Positions 44,345 to 54,922 are shown, counted from the first letter of the stretch. The stretch is DNA of 64,000 nucleotides from Plumapathes pennacea (GCA_964036295.1 OZ038463.1:21501069-21565068); one strand, 5' to 3'. The notes: generated by a model not told the origin, from the letters alone. Program-made: numbers and translations.

Positions 44345-45041
44345 ATATAATATTACGCTCTAAAATTACATTAGAATTACATTTGAGCGACCGAACATAC
44401 GCAAAACACGCAAACCCGGTAATTTGATCAGGGTCTTAGTTTTATAGTTTACCCCCACCAAACCTATAAAACTAAAACCCCCCTCCAAATCAACTCTATA
44501 CTTCGCAAATGATGTTGAATACGCTCTAAAATTATATTAGATTAACAAATTGACGTCAGTTTTTTATGTGTCTGTCCTCTTATTGATCATGAAACGCGTC
44601 ATAACATTGTCAAAAAGTTGTGGATCCACGAGGCGCTTCGCCGAGGGAAAACACGCAAGAAAACTGGATTTTGTTCGATTTGACCGAAATGTTGTCAACA
44701 ACTTTTCCCGCTTTCTAATTGGTCGAGGTTGAAATTCAAGACATTTCATTGGCCAAAAAGTGACAGCTTGACGTGAGCATTTCGCGCGTGCAAAATAAAA
44801 TTTTTTTGTCAAAGAAGTTGGAAAGAAATGAAATTAGACAAGACAAAGCTCAAGGAAATTCGCCTCTGAACACTTCTGGTTCTCTACTTCAAATGCCGAA
44901 TGTCGCTTTTGCAAGAACTGAGGTGAATTTGAAGCTGAATTCACCTTCTTCGTCCAAATCACTGTCGTCAGCACTCGATTTTATGTGTCTGTCCTCTTAT
45001 TGATAATGAAAATTAGCCAATCACAAAGCGAGAAACTGACG
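44345..45041. repeat. Inverted fragment of family X plus older foldback debris
   Basis: 44345-44540 is an inverted copy of the inner part of the family X arm at 42800-42985. From 44563 a TTTATGTGTCTGTCCTCTTATTGAT block opens a segment with CGAGGCGCTTCGCCGAG. The same 25-base opening block recurs at 44980. It appears to be a diverged relative of the 340-base tandem unit that follows. No gene seen. Confidence 0.6.
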
Positions 45042-45313
45042 TGTTATTGTAAAATTAATAAATTTCCACTGGTTTGCCGTGGTGTGGACTCTTATTTACC
45101 ACGATTTACGTCATCACATGGTCAAAATGTTGTGGACTCACGAGGCGCTTCGCCGAGTAAGTCCGCAACTAATTTTGACCATGTGATGACGTAAATCGTG
45201 GTAAATAAGAGTCCACACCACGACAAACCAGTGGAAATTTGTTTTTTACCACAACATTTAGAAATATACGGGAAACTAATATACGGAAAGAAATATACGG
45301 AAAAAAAAAACAC

Positions 45314-46744
45314 ATGCATATGTTAAATATGGCGAACGGACGTGCTTTCGATGCTCAAGGAACAAACCTCGAGTTTTCCTCTCACGAACTTCGTAGGACG
45401 GCCTCTCTACCCAACATTGGTCAGTTACGTAAGAATCTATCCAACTATGGGTTAGATTTCGCAAAACACAAAGGTCACACGGAATATTGCGAAGAAAACT
45501 TGGCTGGACCGATCATGACAAAAGCCGACATAACGAGTGAACAACATACCAACAGCGTCTTCAATGGAAAAGAACTCGGGACTCTCAGCCTGCAGGAACT
45601 CAAAACAGAGTTACGAAAGAGAGGCCTAAGCAAAAGTGGGAAGAAAGCTGTCCTGGCGGAGAGACTAAGAGTATTCTTAGCGGATGAAACTTCCCGCCAA
45701 AATTTACATGACAACAATGGCGTTAATGGATCTACCTCGGAACCCGAGGTGATAGATTTACTTGTTAGTCAAAAGTCGGATACTTCGGAGGAAGGGATTA
45801 TTACTGAGTGCCCATGCTACAACCATCTCAACTCTTTGATTGAGGACCTGAGGAACGAGATCTCTGAGATCAAAAGGTCACAGAACTTGTCTTCAACTGA
45901 CCAGGGCCAATCAACAACTATCAGAAAATTAAAAGAGGAAAACGAAGTGCTCAGATGCCAGCTAACCTCTCTAAGAAATAGCTGTGATCAAATCACCGAA
46001 GAGAGAGATTCCCTAAAGCTAGCAATACAAATTGTTTCAAAGGAACTTTATCAACATTCGCATTCAAATTCAACCGAAACGCCAGCAGCAGAAGTCATTT
46101 CCACTTCGCCTATTCAAGATAGGTCAAAGGAAGTGTCCCAGGAGAGTGCGAGCCAGTGGAAGACTGTAACAAAGAATGCCGACAAAAGAAAGAAACCAAG
46201 TAAATGGAAAAAACCGGCGGAGAAAGAAAAACCAACACAGAAGCAGCGAAGTTCAGTAGTAATCTTGGGAGACTCCATGATAGGCGGACTGGAAGGATGG
46301 AAGATGTCTAACAAGGCTAACAAAGTAAGTGTGAGGTCTTTTCACGGTGCTACTACAGATGATATGGTGGATTACCTGAAACCAACTATCCGTAGTGCAC
46401 CGGACAACATCATTATCCACGTTGGTACAAATAACCTTAGTACCGAAGAACCAACTGAAACTGCTGAAAAGCTAGTAGATCTAGCGAGAAACATTGAGCA
46501 AGAATTACCAGAATCGAATGTAGCTATTTCTGAGTTGATTACTCGCTCGGACAACGATCAGCTTTGCTCGAAAGCAAACAGTGTAAATAAAGCTATTCGC
46601 AAATTTTGCAAGTCTCGCAACTGGGAACTTATTTCCCATGGTAACATCGATAGTAGTTGCCTGAATTCCAAAGGGCTGCATTTAAATGGGAAAGGAGTAT
46701 CATACCTAGCTACAAATCTAAATAAGTATATTAATTCTAATTGA
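45314..46744 (+). CDS. LINE ORF1 protein with SAP and SGNH-like domains
   Basis: From the ATG at 45314 the product is 476 residues; an ATG at 45329 is an alternative. A SAP-type helix-extension-helix lies at about 88-122 (LSLQELKTELRKRGLSKSGK, then KAVLAERL). A coiled-coil region rich in Leu/Glu spans 178-247. After a basic Lys/Pro stretch (about 285-312), an SGNH/GDSL-like hydrolase domain runs to the end, with VVILGDSM (319-322 is GDSM) and HVGTNN at 369-374. The usual Asp three residues before the final His (GLHLN) is replaced by Lys, so catalysis is doubtful. ORF1 proteins of this clade bind the element RNA and assemble particles. The frame is uninterrupted, unlike ORF2. Confidence 0.85.
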   Translation: MHMLNMANGRAFDAQGTNLEFSSHELRRTASLPNIGQLRKNLSNYGLDFAKHKGHTEYCEENLAGPIMTKADITSEQHTNSVFNGKELGTLSLQELKTELRKRGLSKSGKKAVLAERLRVFLADETSRQNLHDNNGVNGSTSEPEVIDLLVSQKSDTSEEGIITECPCYNHLNSLIEDLRNEISEIKRSQNLSSTDQGQSTTIRKLKEENEVLRCQLTSLRNSCDQITEERDSLKLAIQIVSKELYQHSHSNSTETPAAEVISTSPIQDRSKEVSQESASQWKTVTKNADKRKKPSKWKKPAEKEKPTQKQRSSVVILGDSMIGGLEGWKMSNKANKVSVRSFHGATTDDMVDYLKPTIRSAPDNIIIHVGTNNLSTEEPTETAEKLVDLARNIEQELPESNVAISELITRSDNDQLCSKANSVNKAIRKFCKSRNWELISHGNIDSSCLNSKGLHLNGKGVSYLATNLNKYINSN

Positions 46745-46815
46745 TTACAAAGGGATGATGGCCTTAAAATGTTGCAGGAAAGGAAACTGAACATAAATCA
46801 TCTAAAGATAGTTTA

Positions 46816-49615
46816 ATGACAAAGGGTTTTAAAATGGCCCTCTTGAATGTGGTCAGCTTGCCAAAGCACGTTGATGAGCTACGTGTACTACTACATGATC
46901 AACCTTTCGATTTATTTGCTTTAAATGAGACTCGATTAGACTCCACGGTTTCAAGCGCGGAAATGCACATAAAAGGGTTTGAACTGATTCGTAAGGACCG
47001 TGCTAGAACAGGTGGGAGTGTGGGCATTTACTTAAAAAACACCATTAATTACATTCACAGAAAGGATTTGGTAATGGATGGACTTGAAGGAGTGTGCGTT
47101 GAAGTAATCAAACCATATACTAAACCCTTTATTGTGGCAAATATTTATAGACCCCCTAGCTCTCCACAGGAATACCTATCTAAAATTGAGCACTTAATAG
47201 AACGTGTAGATAGCGAAGAAAAAGAATTGCATCTGCTAGGAGATCTGAACTGTAATTACATTGCAAACCCACATGATCAGAACACAGTTGACCTAATATC
47301 TCTTTGCGATTTATACCAGCTAACCCAACTTATTAAACAACCAACGAGAGTCACTGACAAAACATCCTCGTTGTTGGATGTCATCATTACAAATGAACCG
47401 GACAAAATAATTGCGTCAGGGGTGCAGCACTAAGGTATAAGTGACCACAGCCTTGTGTTTGCGGTACGCAAACTTAACAGAATTAAAAGCAAGACAGTTA
47501 AAGTTATTAAGGCGAGAAATTTGAGATCACTCAATGTTACTGAATTTTGCAGTGATCTTGAAAATCAACCATGGTCGGATCTTGATCAACTCGAAGACAC
47601 AAATGAGATGTGGTTAGCTTGGAAAAACATGTTTACAAGCATTGTAGATATTCATGCTCCATTGAAATCCAAGCGAGTTAGAAGTAACAATTTGCCTTGG
47701 ATAACAAAAGAAATTAGAACTATTATACACAAACGTGACAAAATGAAACGACATTTTGTAATCACAAAACACCCAGACTCCTGGACAGCATACAAAGCAC
47801 TTCGTAATAAGGCGACCATTGAGATCAGGAGTGCCAAACGTACTTATTATAACAGTGAGATAAATAAGCAAATGGGTGACCCAAAACGTACATGGAAAAC
47901 AATTAACCAGCTAATCGGTAAACAAAAATGCAGTCCAACAATATCCGAACTCAAGATTGGCAATAAAAGCGTAACATCTTCAGTTGAAATTGCCGAGACT
48001 TTTAATAATCACTTTGTAAGCATTGGACCAAAGCTTGCGTCCGGAAATACTGATTCTAATAGCTTTAAAGACTTTGTTAGACCTGTTTCTCACGTTTTTG
48101 AATTTAAACCGACTAGCAGCCGAAAAGTTTTTAAACTTATTGATACCCTATGTACTTCTAAGGCCACTGGTCTGGACGGTATATCTGCCAGACTTCTAAA
48201 ATACGCTGCGCCAGTAATCTCCCAGTCTGTGACGAACCTATTATATCTTGTGGTCAATTTCCATCAGACTGGAAAAATGCCCGAGTGAGCCCTTTACATA
48301 AGAGTGGGCCGCGAAATTCTGTTGACAACTACAGGCCTATTTCTGTACTCCCCGTTATTAGTAAAGTATTCGAAAGAATTCTGTACTATCAGCTTTATGA
48401 CTATTTAACGCTAAATAACATATTATCAGAGAATCAGTTTGGCTTCAGAAAAATGCACTCGACTGTCACTGCAATGTTAAACTCCACAAACACCTGGCTC
48501 ATAAATATGGACCAAGGTCTATTTAATATTGCAGTTTTCCTAGATCTCAAAAAAGCATTTGATACCGTTAACCACGGTATCTTGCTTGAAAAACTTGAGA
48601 TTTACGGGATAAGAAACAATTTGCTCTTAAGATCGTACTTGTCAGAAAGAAAACAAAGTTGCCTAGTAGATAATTCACAGTCGAGTAAGAAATTGATAAC
48701 TTGTGGTGTCCCTCAAGGTTCAATCTTGGGCCCACTTCTGTTTCTTGTCTATATTAATGACTTGCCAAACTGTCTTGAAAGTGCAATGCCAAGCTTATTT
48801 GCTGATGATACACATATCACAATAAGTGGCCATGATATCTCGGATATTGAAGAAAAAGCCAACAGTGAATTAAACAATATAAGCAAATGGCTACTAGCAA
48901 ACAAGTTGCACCTAAATGTAGCCAAGACCGAATACATGCTTATTGGTTCACGACAAAGATTGGCAGCAATTGTTGATAAACCAGAAATCAAAATCGGTGT
49001 CATGCCAATAAGGCGTGTTGAACAAACCAAATCAATTGGTGTTGTTCTAGATGAACACCTCTCATGGAACAAGCATCTGGAACATATCACCAAAAAAATT
49101 GCTTCTGGTCTTGGTGCAATAAGGAGGTGTAGGCCATTTGTACCCCAAAGTACCCTAATAGACATTTATAATTCTCTCATTCAATCTCACTTGGATTATT
49201 GCTGTGAAGTCTGGGATACTATAGGGGTAACAGCTAGTGAAAAGTTGCAAAAATTACAGAACAGAGCTGCAAGACTCATTCTTCGTGCTGACTACAATAC
49301 ACGCTCTAAATCTTTGCTGGACCAATTGGGCTGGGAAAAGCTTAACGAAAGAAGAGCAAAACAAAAGGCTGTGATGATGTACAAAGTAAGGAACTCTAAT
49401 GCACCAAGTTGTCTTACCGCTCTGTTTAAAACTGTTGCAGAAACCAATTCGTATAATCTTAGAGGCTCATCCACTAAGGTATATTTGCCACGCCCAAACA
49501 CAGAATTTATGAAAAAAGCTTTAGTTACAATGGGGCCACAACGTGGAACAAGTTTCCTATTGGCTTACACAAGGCCACATCCCTAAAATCATTTAGAAGC
49601 AAACTTAAGGCCATC
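46816..49615 (+). pseudogene. LINE ORF2 (AP endonuclease and reverse transcriptase), broken
   Basis: The endonuclease part (46816-47500) shows LNVVSLPKHVDELR, NETRLD, IYRPPSS, LLGDLNC and, beyond a stop, SDHSLVFAV. The reverse transcriptase part shows NYRPISVLPVISK, CGVPQGSILGPLLF and the catalytic FADD at about 48798-48809. Three lesions are visible: a TAA at 47431-47433 with the frame continuing after it, a frame change in about 48245-48275 between the endonuclease/linker frame and the RT frame, and a further frame change near 49510 that puts the last 35 codons in a different frame. Each is a simple point change or small indel, so this copy is inactive but not old. Confidence 0.9.
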
Positions 49616-50257
49616 AACCTTTTGGATGCCTAAAGGGTGGGAGGGATTTTATCATTAAATTTAAACTTCCTTGTAGTATATTCTTTAACACGGCTTCTAT
49701 GTAAATCAACTATGGTTGTTAGAATTTTTTTCGTGTATAAATAATAAACATTCATTCAAAACTTTCGCTGTATTTCGCTGCAAAACGTGACATGCTGGCG
49801 TCAGCATCGTTATCTGGACTCTTATTTACCACGGTAAATCGACCAATCAGAGAGCGAGAAACTAGTGTGTTGTGGTAAAATTAATAAATTTCCACTGGTT
49901 TGCCGTGGTGTGGACTCTTATTTACCACGATTTACGTCATCACATGGTCAAAATGTTGTGGACTCACGAGGCGCTTCGCCGAGCGAGTCCGCAACTAATT
50001 TTGACCATGTGATGACGTAAATCGTGGTAAATAAGAGTCCACACCACGGCAAACCAGTGGAAATTTGTTTTTTACCACAACATTTAGAAATATACGGGAA
50101 ACTTTCGTTGTATTTCGCTGCAAAACGTGACATGCTGGCGTCAGCATCGTTGTCTGAACTCTTATTTACCACGGTAAATCGACCAATCAGAGAGCGAGAA
50201 ACTAGTGTGTTGTGGTAAAAATTACATTTGAGCGACCGAACGGCTATGTTTAAAACC

Positions 50258-50413
50258 TGGAACCGGGAACCCGGGAACCGGGAACGGGGAACCGGGAACC
50301 CGGGAACCCGGAACCGGGAACGGGGAACGGGGAACCGGGAACCCGGAACCCGGGAACCCGGGAATCAGGAACCGGGAACCGGGAACCCGGGAACTGGGAA
50401 CCGGGAACCGGGA
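50258..50413 (+). repeat. GGGAACC minisatellite, left arm
   Basis: About 22 units of 6-8 bases (GGGAACC, CGGGAACC, GGAACGG). Open frames through it on either strand encode only Gly/Asn/Arg/Glu/Pro or Pro/Gly/Phe/Arg/Ser repeats and are not genes. Confidence 0.9.
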
Positions 50414-52153
50414 AGCCAGTGACCGCTCATTACGCCTGTCTTTCGTTTCATCATCGCATGGTGCACGATGTCGGAGCAAACTGAAGGGTAAGCTAAGAAA
50501 TATTCATCCTTTTGAGTCGTCCACAGTATACTTTTACTCACTGAAGATATTTTTAATCCTTAGAGACAATGAAGTGGATCACGAAAGGGGGACGACATCT
50601 TCAAGGTGAGGAGATCAGCTTTTTATGTATGATTCAAACTCCGTGCGCGAGAAACAAAGCAGCCTATAATTTTATTATTTGCTAAACAAGCGTGCCTCTT
50701 GGACCTTTAGATGCAACTTTTTTCTTTATGGGAGCCCAACTTTGAAGTCAATAGGCTACAGAAAGACGGATTAACTACATTACACTTTTGGAAAGAAAAA
50801 TCGCTACGCGGTTCTCAGATTTTCCATATCACACAACATACGTAACTTTTATGGAAAATGAGGAGTCTTATGTAATTCTTTCAATTTTTGTAATTCTTTC
50901 TTTCAATTGACAGTCAAAGCTTTTAACTCAAAATCTTATCAACAAACCATTTAGCATGTAATGAGAGTTTACCTTTTGGTCGAGGGTCTATGTCGAAAGT
51001 TGAGGGTAACATGTCGATGGTTGAAAAGAGATCCTTTAATTTTTGTTTTCCCGACAAAAGAAGAGAAATGAAATGAAGCAAAACTCTGAGTCGCAGCTAT
51101 CAGTGAACACAGGAACAGATTGATCTAATTAGCTACTTTTACTAACATCTCTGTTGTTACCATATTTATTTTAGATTTCGGGAGCCCGCCTACAAATCCG
51201 GCAAAGTAGTTCGTTTGATCATGAACACGGTAGTTAACTATTCTGTGTGTTTAACTTCGGAATGGAAGATTAGTACTTCAAACTCAGGTACTGGTGAAAC
51301 ATGACTCACCAAACATCTGGATCAGATAATAGCCGACAGGCAGGCGCCTGTTGTGTAATAGCTGTCTCATACGTGAACTACTGCGAATAGTCTGACTTAG
51401 AGGGAATTACCGTTTCTCCAGTGATCATAAAAGGTTATGGGATCGTTATGAGTATCCTTACATGTTAGACCAGCGAGAAAACTTAGGCCTTAAGACTGGA
51501 ATGTCCGGCCGGACAGAAATATGAGGGACGTTTCAGTTTGAGACACCGGCAGTTACCCAATCAATCCAAGACTAAGACTTAAACAAAGTCCGCAACAAAG
51601 CGAAGCTGTTTTTAAAAGGAAAAGTGATGATGAGATTTAAGATGAGAGATAAGTGATGACGAGATTTTTCAACACTCCGCACTTTCCATAAGAATTACAT
51701 AAGACTCCTCATTTTCCATAAAAGTTACGTATGTTGTGTAATATGGAAAATCTGAGAACCGCGTAGCGATTTTTCTTTCCAAAAGTGTAATGTAGTTAAT
51801 CCGTCTTTCTGTAGCCTATTGACTTCAAAGTTGGGCTCCCATAAAGAAAAAAAATGCATCTAAAGGTCCAAGAAGCACGCTTGTTTAGCAAATAATAAAA
51901 TTATAGGCTGCTTTGTTTCTCGCGCACGGAGTTTGAATCATACATAAAAAGCTGATCTCCTCACCTTGAAGATGTCGTCCCCCTTTCGTGATCCACTTCA
52001 TTGTCTCTAAGGATTAAAAATATCTTCAGTGAGTAAAAGTATACTGTGGACGACTCAAAAGGATGAATATTTCTTAGCTTACCCTTCAGTTTGCTCCGAC
52101 ATCGTGCACCATGCGATGATAAAACGAAAGACAGGCGTAATGAGCGGTCACTG

Positions 52154-52400
52154 GCTTCCCGGTTCCCGGTTCCCGGTTCCCAGGTTCCCGGTTCCCAGGT
52201 TCCCGGTTCCCAGGTTCCCGGTTCAGGTTCCCGGTTCCCGGGTTTTCGGGTTCCCGGTTCCCAATTCCCAGGTTCCCGGTTCCCCGTTCCCGGTTCCCCG
52301 TTCCCGGGTTCCCGGTTCCCGGGTTCCCGGTTCCCGGTTCCCGGTTCCCGGTTCCCGGTTCCCGGTTCCCGGTTCCCGGTTCCCGGGTTCCCGGTTCCTG
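52154..52400 (-). repeat. GGGAACC minisatellite, right arm
   Basis: The inverted counterpart of the left-arm array, some 90 bases longer, in units read on the plus strand as GGTTCCC. The different length of the two arms shows that the array has expanded or contracted since the arms were last made identical. Confidence 0.9.
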
Positions 52401-53265
52401 GTTTTAAACATAGCCCGACCGAACACACTCAAAACACGCAAACCCGGTAATTTGATCAGGGTATTAGTTTTATAGTTTCCCCCCACCAAAACTATAAAAC
52501 TAAGACCCCCTTCCAAATAAACTCTAGACTTCGCAAATGAAGTTAAATACGCCATAAAATTGCATTTGAGTTACATTTGAGCGACCGAACATACGCAAAA
52601 CACGCAAACTGTAAACAACAAAAACGAATATAATATATACCGTAACTCCTGAAATAAGCGCCGCGGGCAGACATGGGGCGCTTATTCAAAGGGGGGCGCT
52701 TATTTAATTTTTCAAAAATCGTGGTCAGATTTATTTTGTAATTCCACAACAACATAATGTAACATGGCAAATGTCAACATAATGTAAGCCGTTCGTATAC
52801 TGTTCTTATCGCGACACATTTTGTAAAATTCCGCACACGCCGGGGGTACCCGACACGTCACACAAATGTCAAATCGCTTGATTGAGTACAGATTTGCATA
52901 AGTCGATATTCTCGAGAGGTAAATATTTCGAGTCTTCTTCGTATGGGTCTTAGTTTTATAGGTCTTAGGTCTTAGGTCTTAGGTCTTAGGTCTTAGTTTT
53001 ATAGACACCCGTCACGCGGGCCCAACGACCTGTCAGCGGAAGCGCCCCGTCTTGTGTAACCTTCTGTTCTGTTTTGGTCTTGCTGCATTAGGTCTTGAGA
53101 CACTGTCAGAAAAACGCATTGCGACCTGAATCGTAAATCTTGCAGCCTTCGCTACCCTTGGAACAGCCATCGAACCTTCGCAAACCTAGAAACCGTAAAC
53201 ACTGAAGCCTGGTCACACTGTCGCCCAGCCCATTTGGTCGTACGGTATTACGTCAGGCCGGTTCC

Positions 53266-54144
53266 ATGCATCGAAAAATGATGGCTCCAGTATTACAAAC
53301 AAGAAAGCATCGTCGAATTTTGAAGTACGTATGTCTGTCCATTTTAGTAGGGGCTTTTTTCATGTACGCGTTCTCCAGAAGCAACCAAGAACCCAGCGAT
53401 ATTTGTTCCGTTCCGTTTGCTCATGGCGAGATGTGTCCCAAAACATACAAAGAGCTCGGAGGCGTTTGCGAAATGAATTCTGACGGATCGCTCGACTGTC
53501 CCGACATTCGAAGGAAGGCGAACACGAGTTTACGGCAGACACATTTTGTGGTAACTCGTATGTTACGCTCGTTTGATCTTGTGGCGAAAAGGCACGGAAT
53601 CCGCTACTGGCTTCATTCGGGAACTCTGATCGGCGCTGCCAGGCATAACGCCAGCTTACCGTGGGAACACGATGGCGATATCGAGATGCCTCTTGAGGAT
53701 TACATTCGCTTTTTTACTAAGCAGTTATACAAAGAACTACCAAATGATATATTTTTCCAGAATTCGATAACGGACCCGTACCACCGACCAGCCGGCGGGT
53801 TGAAGGAAGACCACCACGAGGTCGGTCATTACAAAAGGCCGTACAACCCAAGACTACGAGATAACGGAAGCTGTTATAAATACTGTCTGGAACTCGGCTG
53901 TAAATGGCACGATGGTTTGATGGTGGACATCTTTGTCCTCGATTCGGATTCTACAGCTGAGTTTCCATTGCAAGAAATGACGTACGAGGGCTTTCGCTTT
54001 CCCGTGTCGAGAAACTGGCTCCAGAAACTCGAGGATGAGTTTGGACCCGGAATAATGCAGTTACCCCCGAAGAGGGAAAGAACACCAAAAGCATGGCCCG
54101 ATCCCCTTCATTCCTGTGACGAATTATCAGCCCTAAAGTTTTAA
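53266..54144 (+). CDS. LicD/fukutin-family type II membrane protein
   Basis: A 292-residue intronless product. Basic residues followed by a hydrophobic segment at 19-36 (LKYVCLSILVGAFFMYAF) predict a Golgi-type signal anchor. The luminal part has six or more cysteines and the LicD core: YWLHSGTLIGAARHN (114-128) followed by LPWEHDGDIEM (131-141). LicD enzymes, fukutin and FKRP transfer phospho-containing groups (phosphocholine, ribitol phosphate) to glycans, using an acidic cluster after PW. Here the cluster reads HDGD where many members have DDD, so metal binding may be altered. The acceptor glycan is unknown. The gene begins about 250 bases beyond the inverted repeat, with AATAAA 480 bases after the stop. 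It is named only at family level. Confidence 0.85.
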   Translation: MHRKMMAPVLQTRKHRRILKYVCLSILVGAFFMYAFSRSNQEPSDICSVPFAHGEMCPKTYKELGGVCEMNSDGSLDCPDIRRKANTSLRQTHFVVTRMLRSFDLVAKRHGIRYWLHSGTLIGAARHNASLPWEHDGDIEMPLEDYIRFFTKQLYKELPNDIFFQNSITDPYHRPAGGLKEDHHEVGHYKRPYNPRLRDNGSCYKYCLELGCKWHDGLMVDIFVLDSDSTAEFPLQEMTYEGFRFPVSRNWLQKLEDEFGPGIMQLPPKRERTPKAWPDPLHSCDELSALKF

Positions 54145-54624
54145 CTTCCCATCGTGGTTAATTGACCAAACATTGGTAATAGCTATAAGATAAATATTTG
54201 CCAAAATGGTAATGAGTTCGCCAATATCCTGGGAGATATTGGCAAGATTTTAGCCAACAGTAAATCAAGGAGGTTCCCAAGCATGATACAGTATTGTTCA
54301 ATAACATTTACACGAGAGAAAAATATTGTGATGACTATTGAATGTATCATTCTCTATTTAATATTGTGATTCCCATAGTAACAGGGCTTGAGAAAGAAGC
54401 TCTACAAGATTTGAATACTGCATCATGTGATACCATAGAATTCTGAAAGTAAATATTTAATAATGTATAGGAGAATATCAAATGGTTCACTTGTAACTTA
54501 TTTAATTCACAGCTGTCACCACTTCACTTGAAATGATACATATACCATACATTAGGTTTTATTGTTGTAGAATGGCAACATTTTTGAAGGAGCCACTACT
54601 TTTGGGGTTTTATAGAAAGGAAAA

Positions 54625-54630
54625 AATAAA
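54625..54630 (+). terminator. Polyadenylation signal, LicD-like gene
   Basis: AATAAA about 480 bases after the stop codon, with a second AATAAA (AAAATAAAAG) 13 bases further on. No nearer candidate in the first 400 bases. Confidence 0.5.
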
Positions 54631-54678
54631 CGTGTAAAAATAAAAGTAAACATGTTCTTTACAAACCAACGTTGATCC

Positions 54679-54922
54679 CTAGGCCCAGTTTTTCGAAAGC
54701 CGATTAAGCTAATCCAGGATTAACAAAATTCTTTCTGACGACCTCTCTGCCGATAAAATGCAGGGTTTTGTTCAAATATGGATTAAAAAGCTTGTTTTAG
54801 CTGAATACGTATCAAGGAAGTCGTTGCCGGACAAAATCTTCACATTTTCAGGCTTATAAATGACAAGAAAGTTTACACCTAAAACAGGATTAGCCTAATC
54901 GTGCTTTGAAAAACTGGGCCCT
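54679..54922. mobile_element. MITE, GGGCCCGG-terminal family, copy 2
   Basis: Aligns end to end in the same orientation with 7161-7405, including AAGCTAATCCAGGATTAAC, TGCAGGGTTTTGTTC, TTTTCAGGCT and ATTAGCCTAATCGTGCTTTG. The left terminus has decayed (CTAGGCCCAG) while the right remains CTGGGCCCT. Confidence 0.8.

Larger units (their letters stand above)
45278..49758 (+). mobile_element. LINE retrotransposon (CR1/L2-like), 4.48 kb, inactive
   Basis: It is flanked by AAACT on both sides (45273-45277 and 49759-49763), and the uninterrupted sister repeat has a single AAACT at 50099-50103. ORF1 is intact; ORF2 (endonuclease plus reverse transcriptase) carries one nonsense codon and two frameshifts. 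The 3' untranslated region is short and ends ATAAACATTCATTCA. The esterase-like ORF1 with an AP endonuclease/RT ORF2 is typical of the CR1/L2 clade. The 5' end begins with two extra copies of an AATATACGGAAA motif that also ends the target sequence. Confidence 0.92.
45042..50220. repeat. 340-bp tandem repeat, two units, first split by a LINE
   Basis: Each unit begins TGTTRTKGTAAAA and contains a hairpin of about 215 bases (45042-45256; 49868-50082) centred on CGAGGCGCTTCGCCGAG. A single-copy linker follows, with GACATGCTGGCGTCAGCATC. Unit 2 runs 49868 to 50207, exactly 340 bases to the next TGTTGTGGTAAAA at 50208. Unit 1 runs from 45042 to 49867, which is also 340 bases once the LINE (4481) and one 5-base duplication are removed. 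The agreement fixes the LINE boundaries. Confidence 0.9.
50242..52415. mobile_element. MULE-like foldback transposon, 2.17 kb
   Basis: The termini GGCTATGTTTAAAACC and GGTTTTAAACATAGCC are inverted and flanked by the 9-base duplication CGACCGAAC (50233-50241 and 52416-52424). Long arms of about 640 and 725 bases (50242-50880; 51690-52415) are nearly identical inverted copies. The central 809 bases carry no transposase that I can recognise. A 9-base duplication with very long terminal repeats fits Mutator-like elements. Each arm contains a GGGAACC minisatellite near its outer end. Confidence 0.88.
50221..53013 (-). repeat. Right arm of the 10.6-kb inverted repeat, split by a MULE-like element
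   Basis: The bases 50221-50241 plus 52425-53013 are the inverted counterpart of 42394-42985, ending in GTTTTATAGACACCCGTC. Five direct GGTCTTA steps near the end exceed the number in the left arm. The arm is interrupted by the foldback at 50242-52415, which duplicated 9 bases. The paralogous fragment at 44385 shows the uninterrupted version of that junction. Confidence 0.8.

Noticed and set aside
52029..52475. Long Pro/Gly/Ser/Arg-repeat open frames on both strands
   Set aside because: They arise from the GGGAACC minisatellite, whose 6-8 base units rarely make stops; the same happens at 50228-50479.
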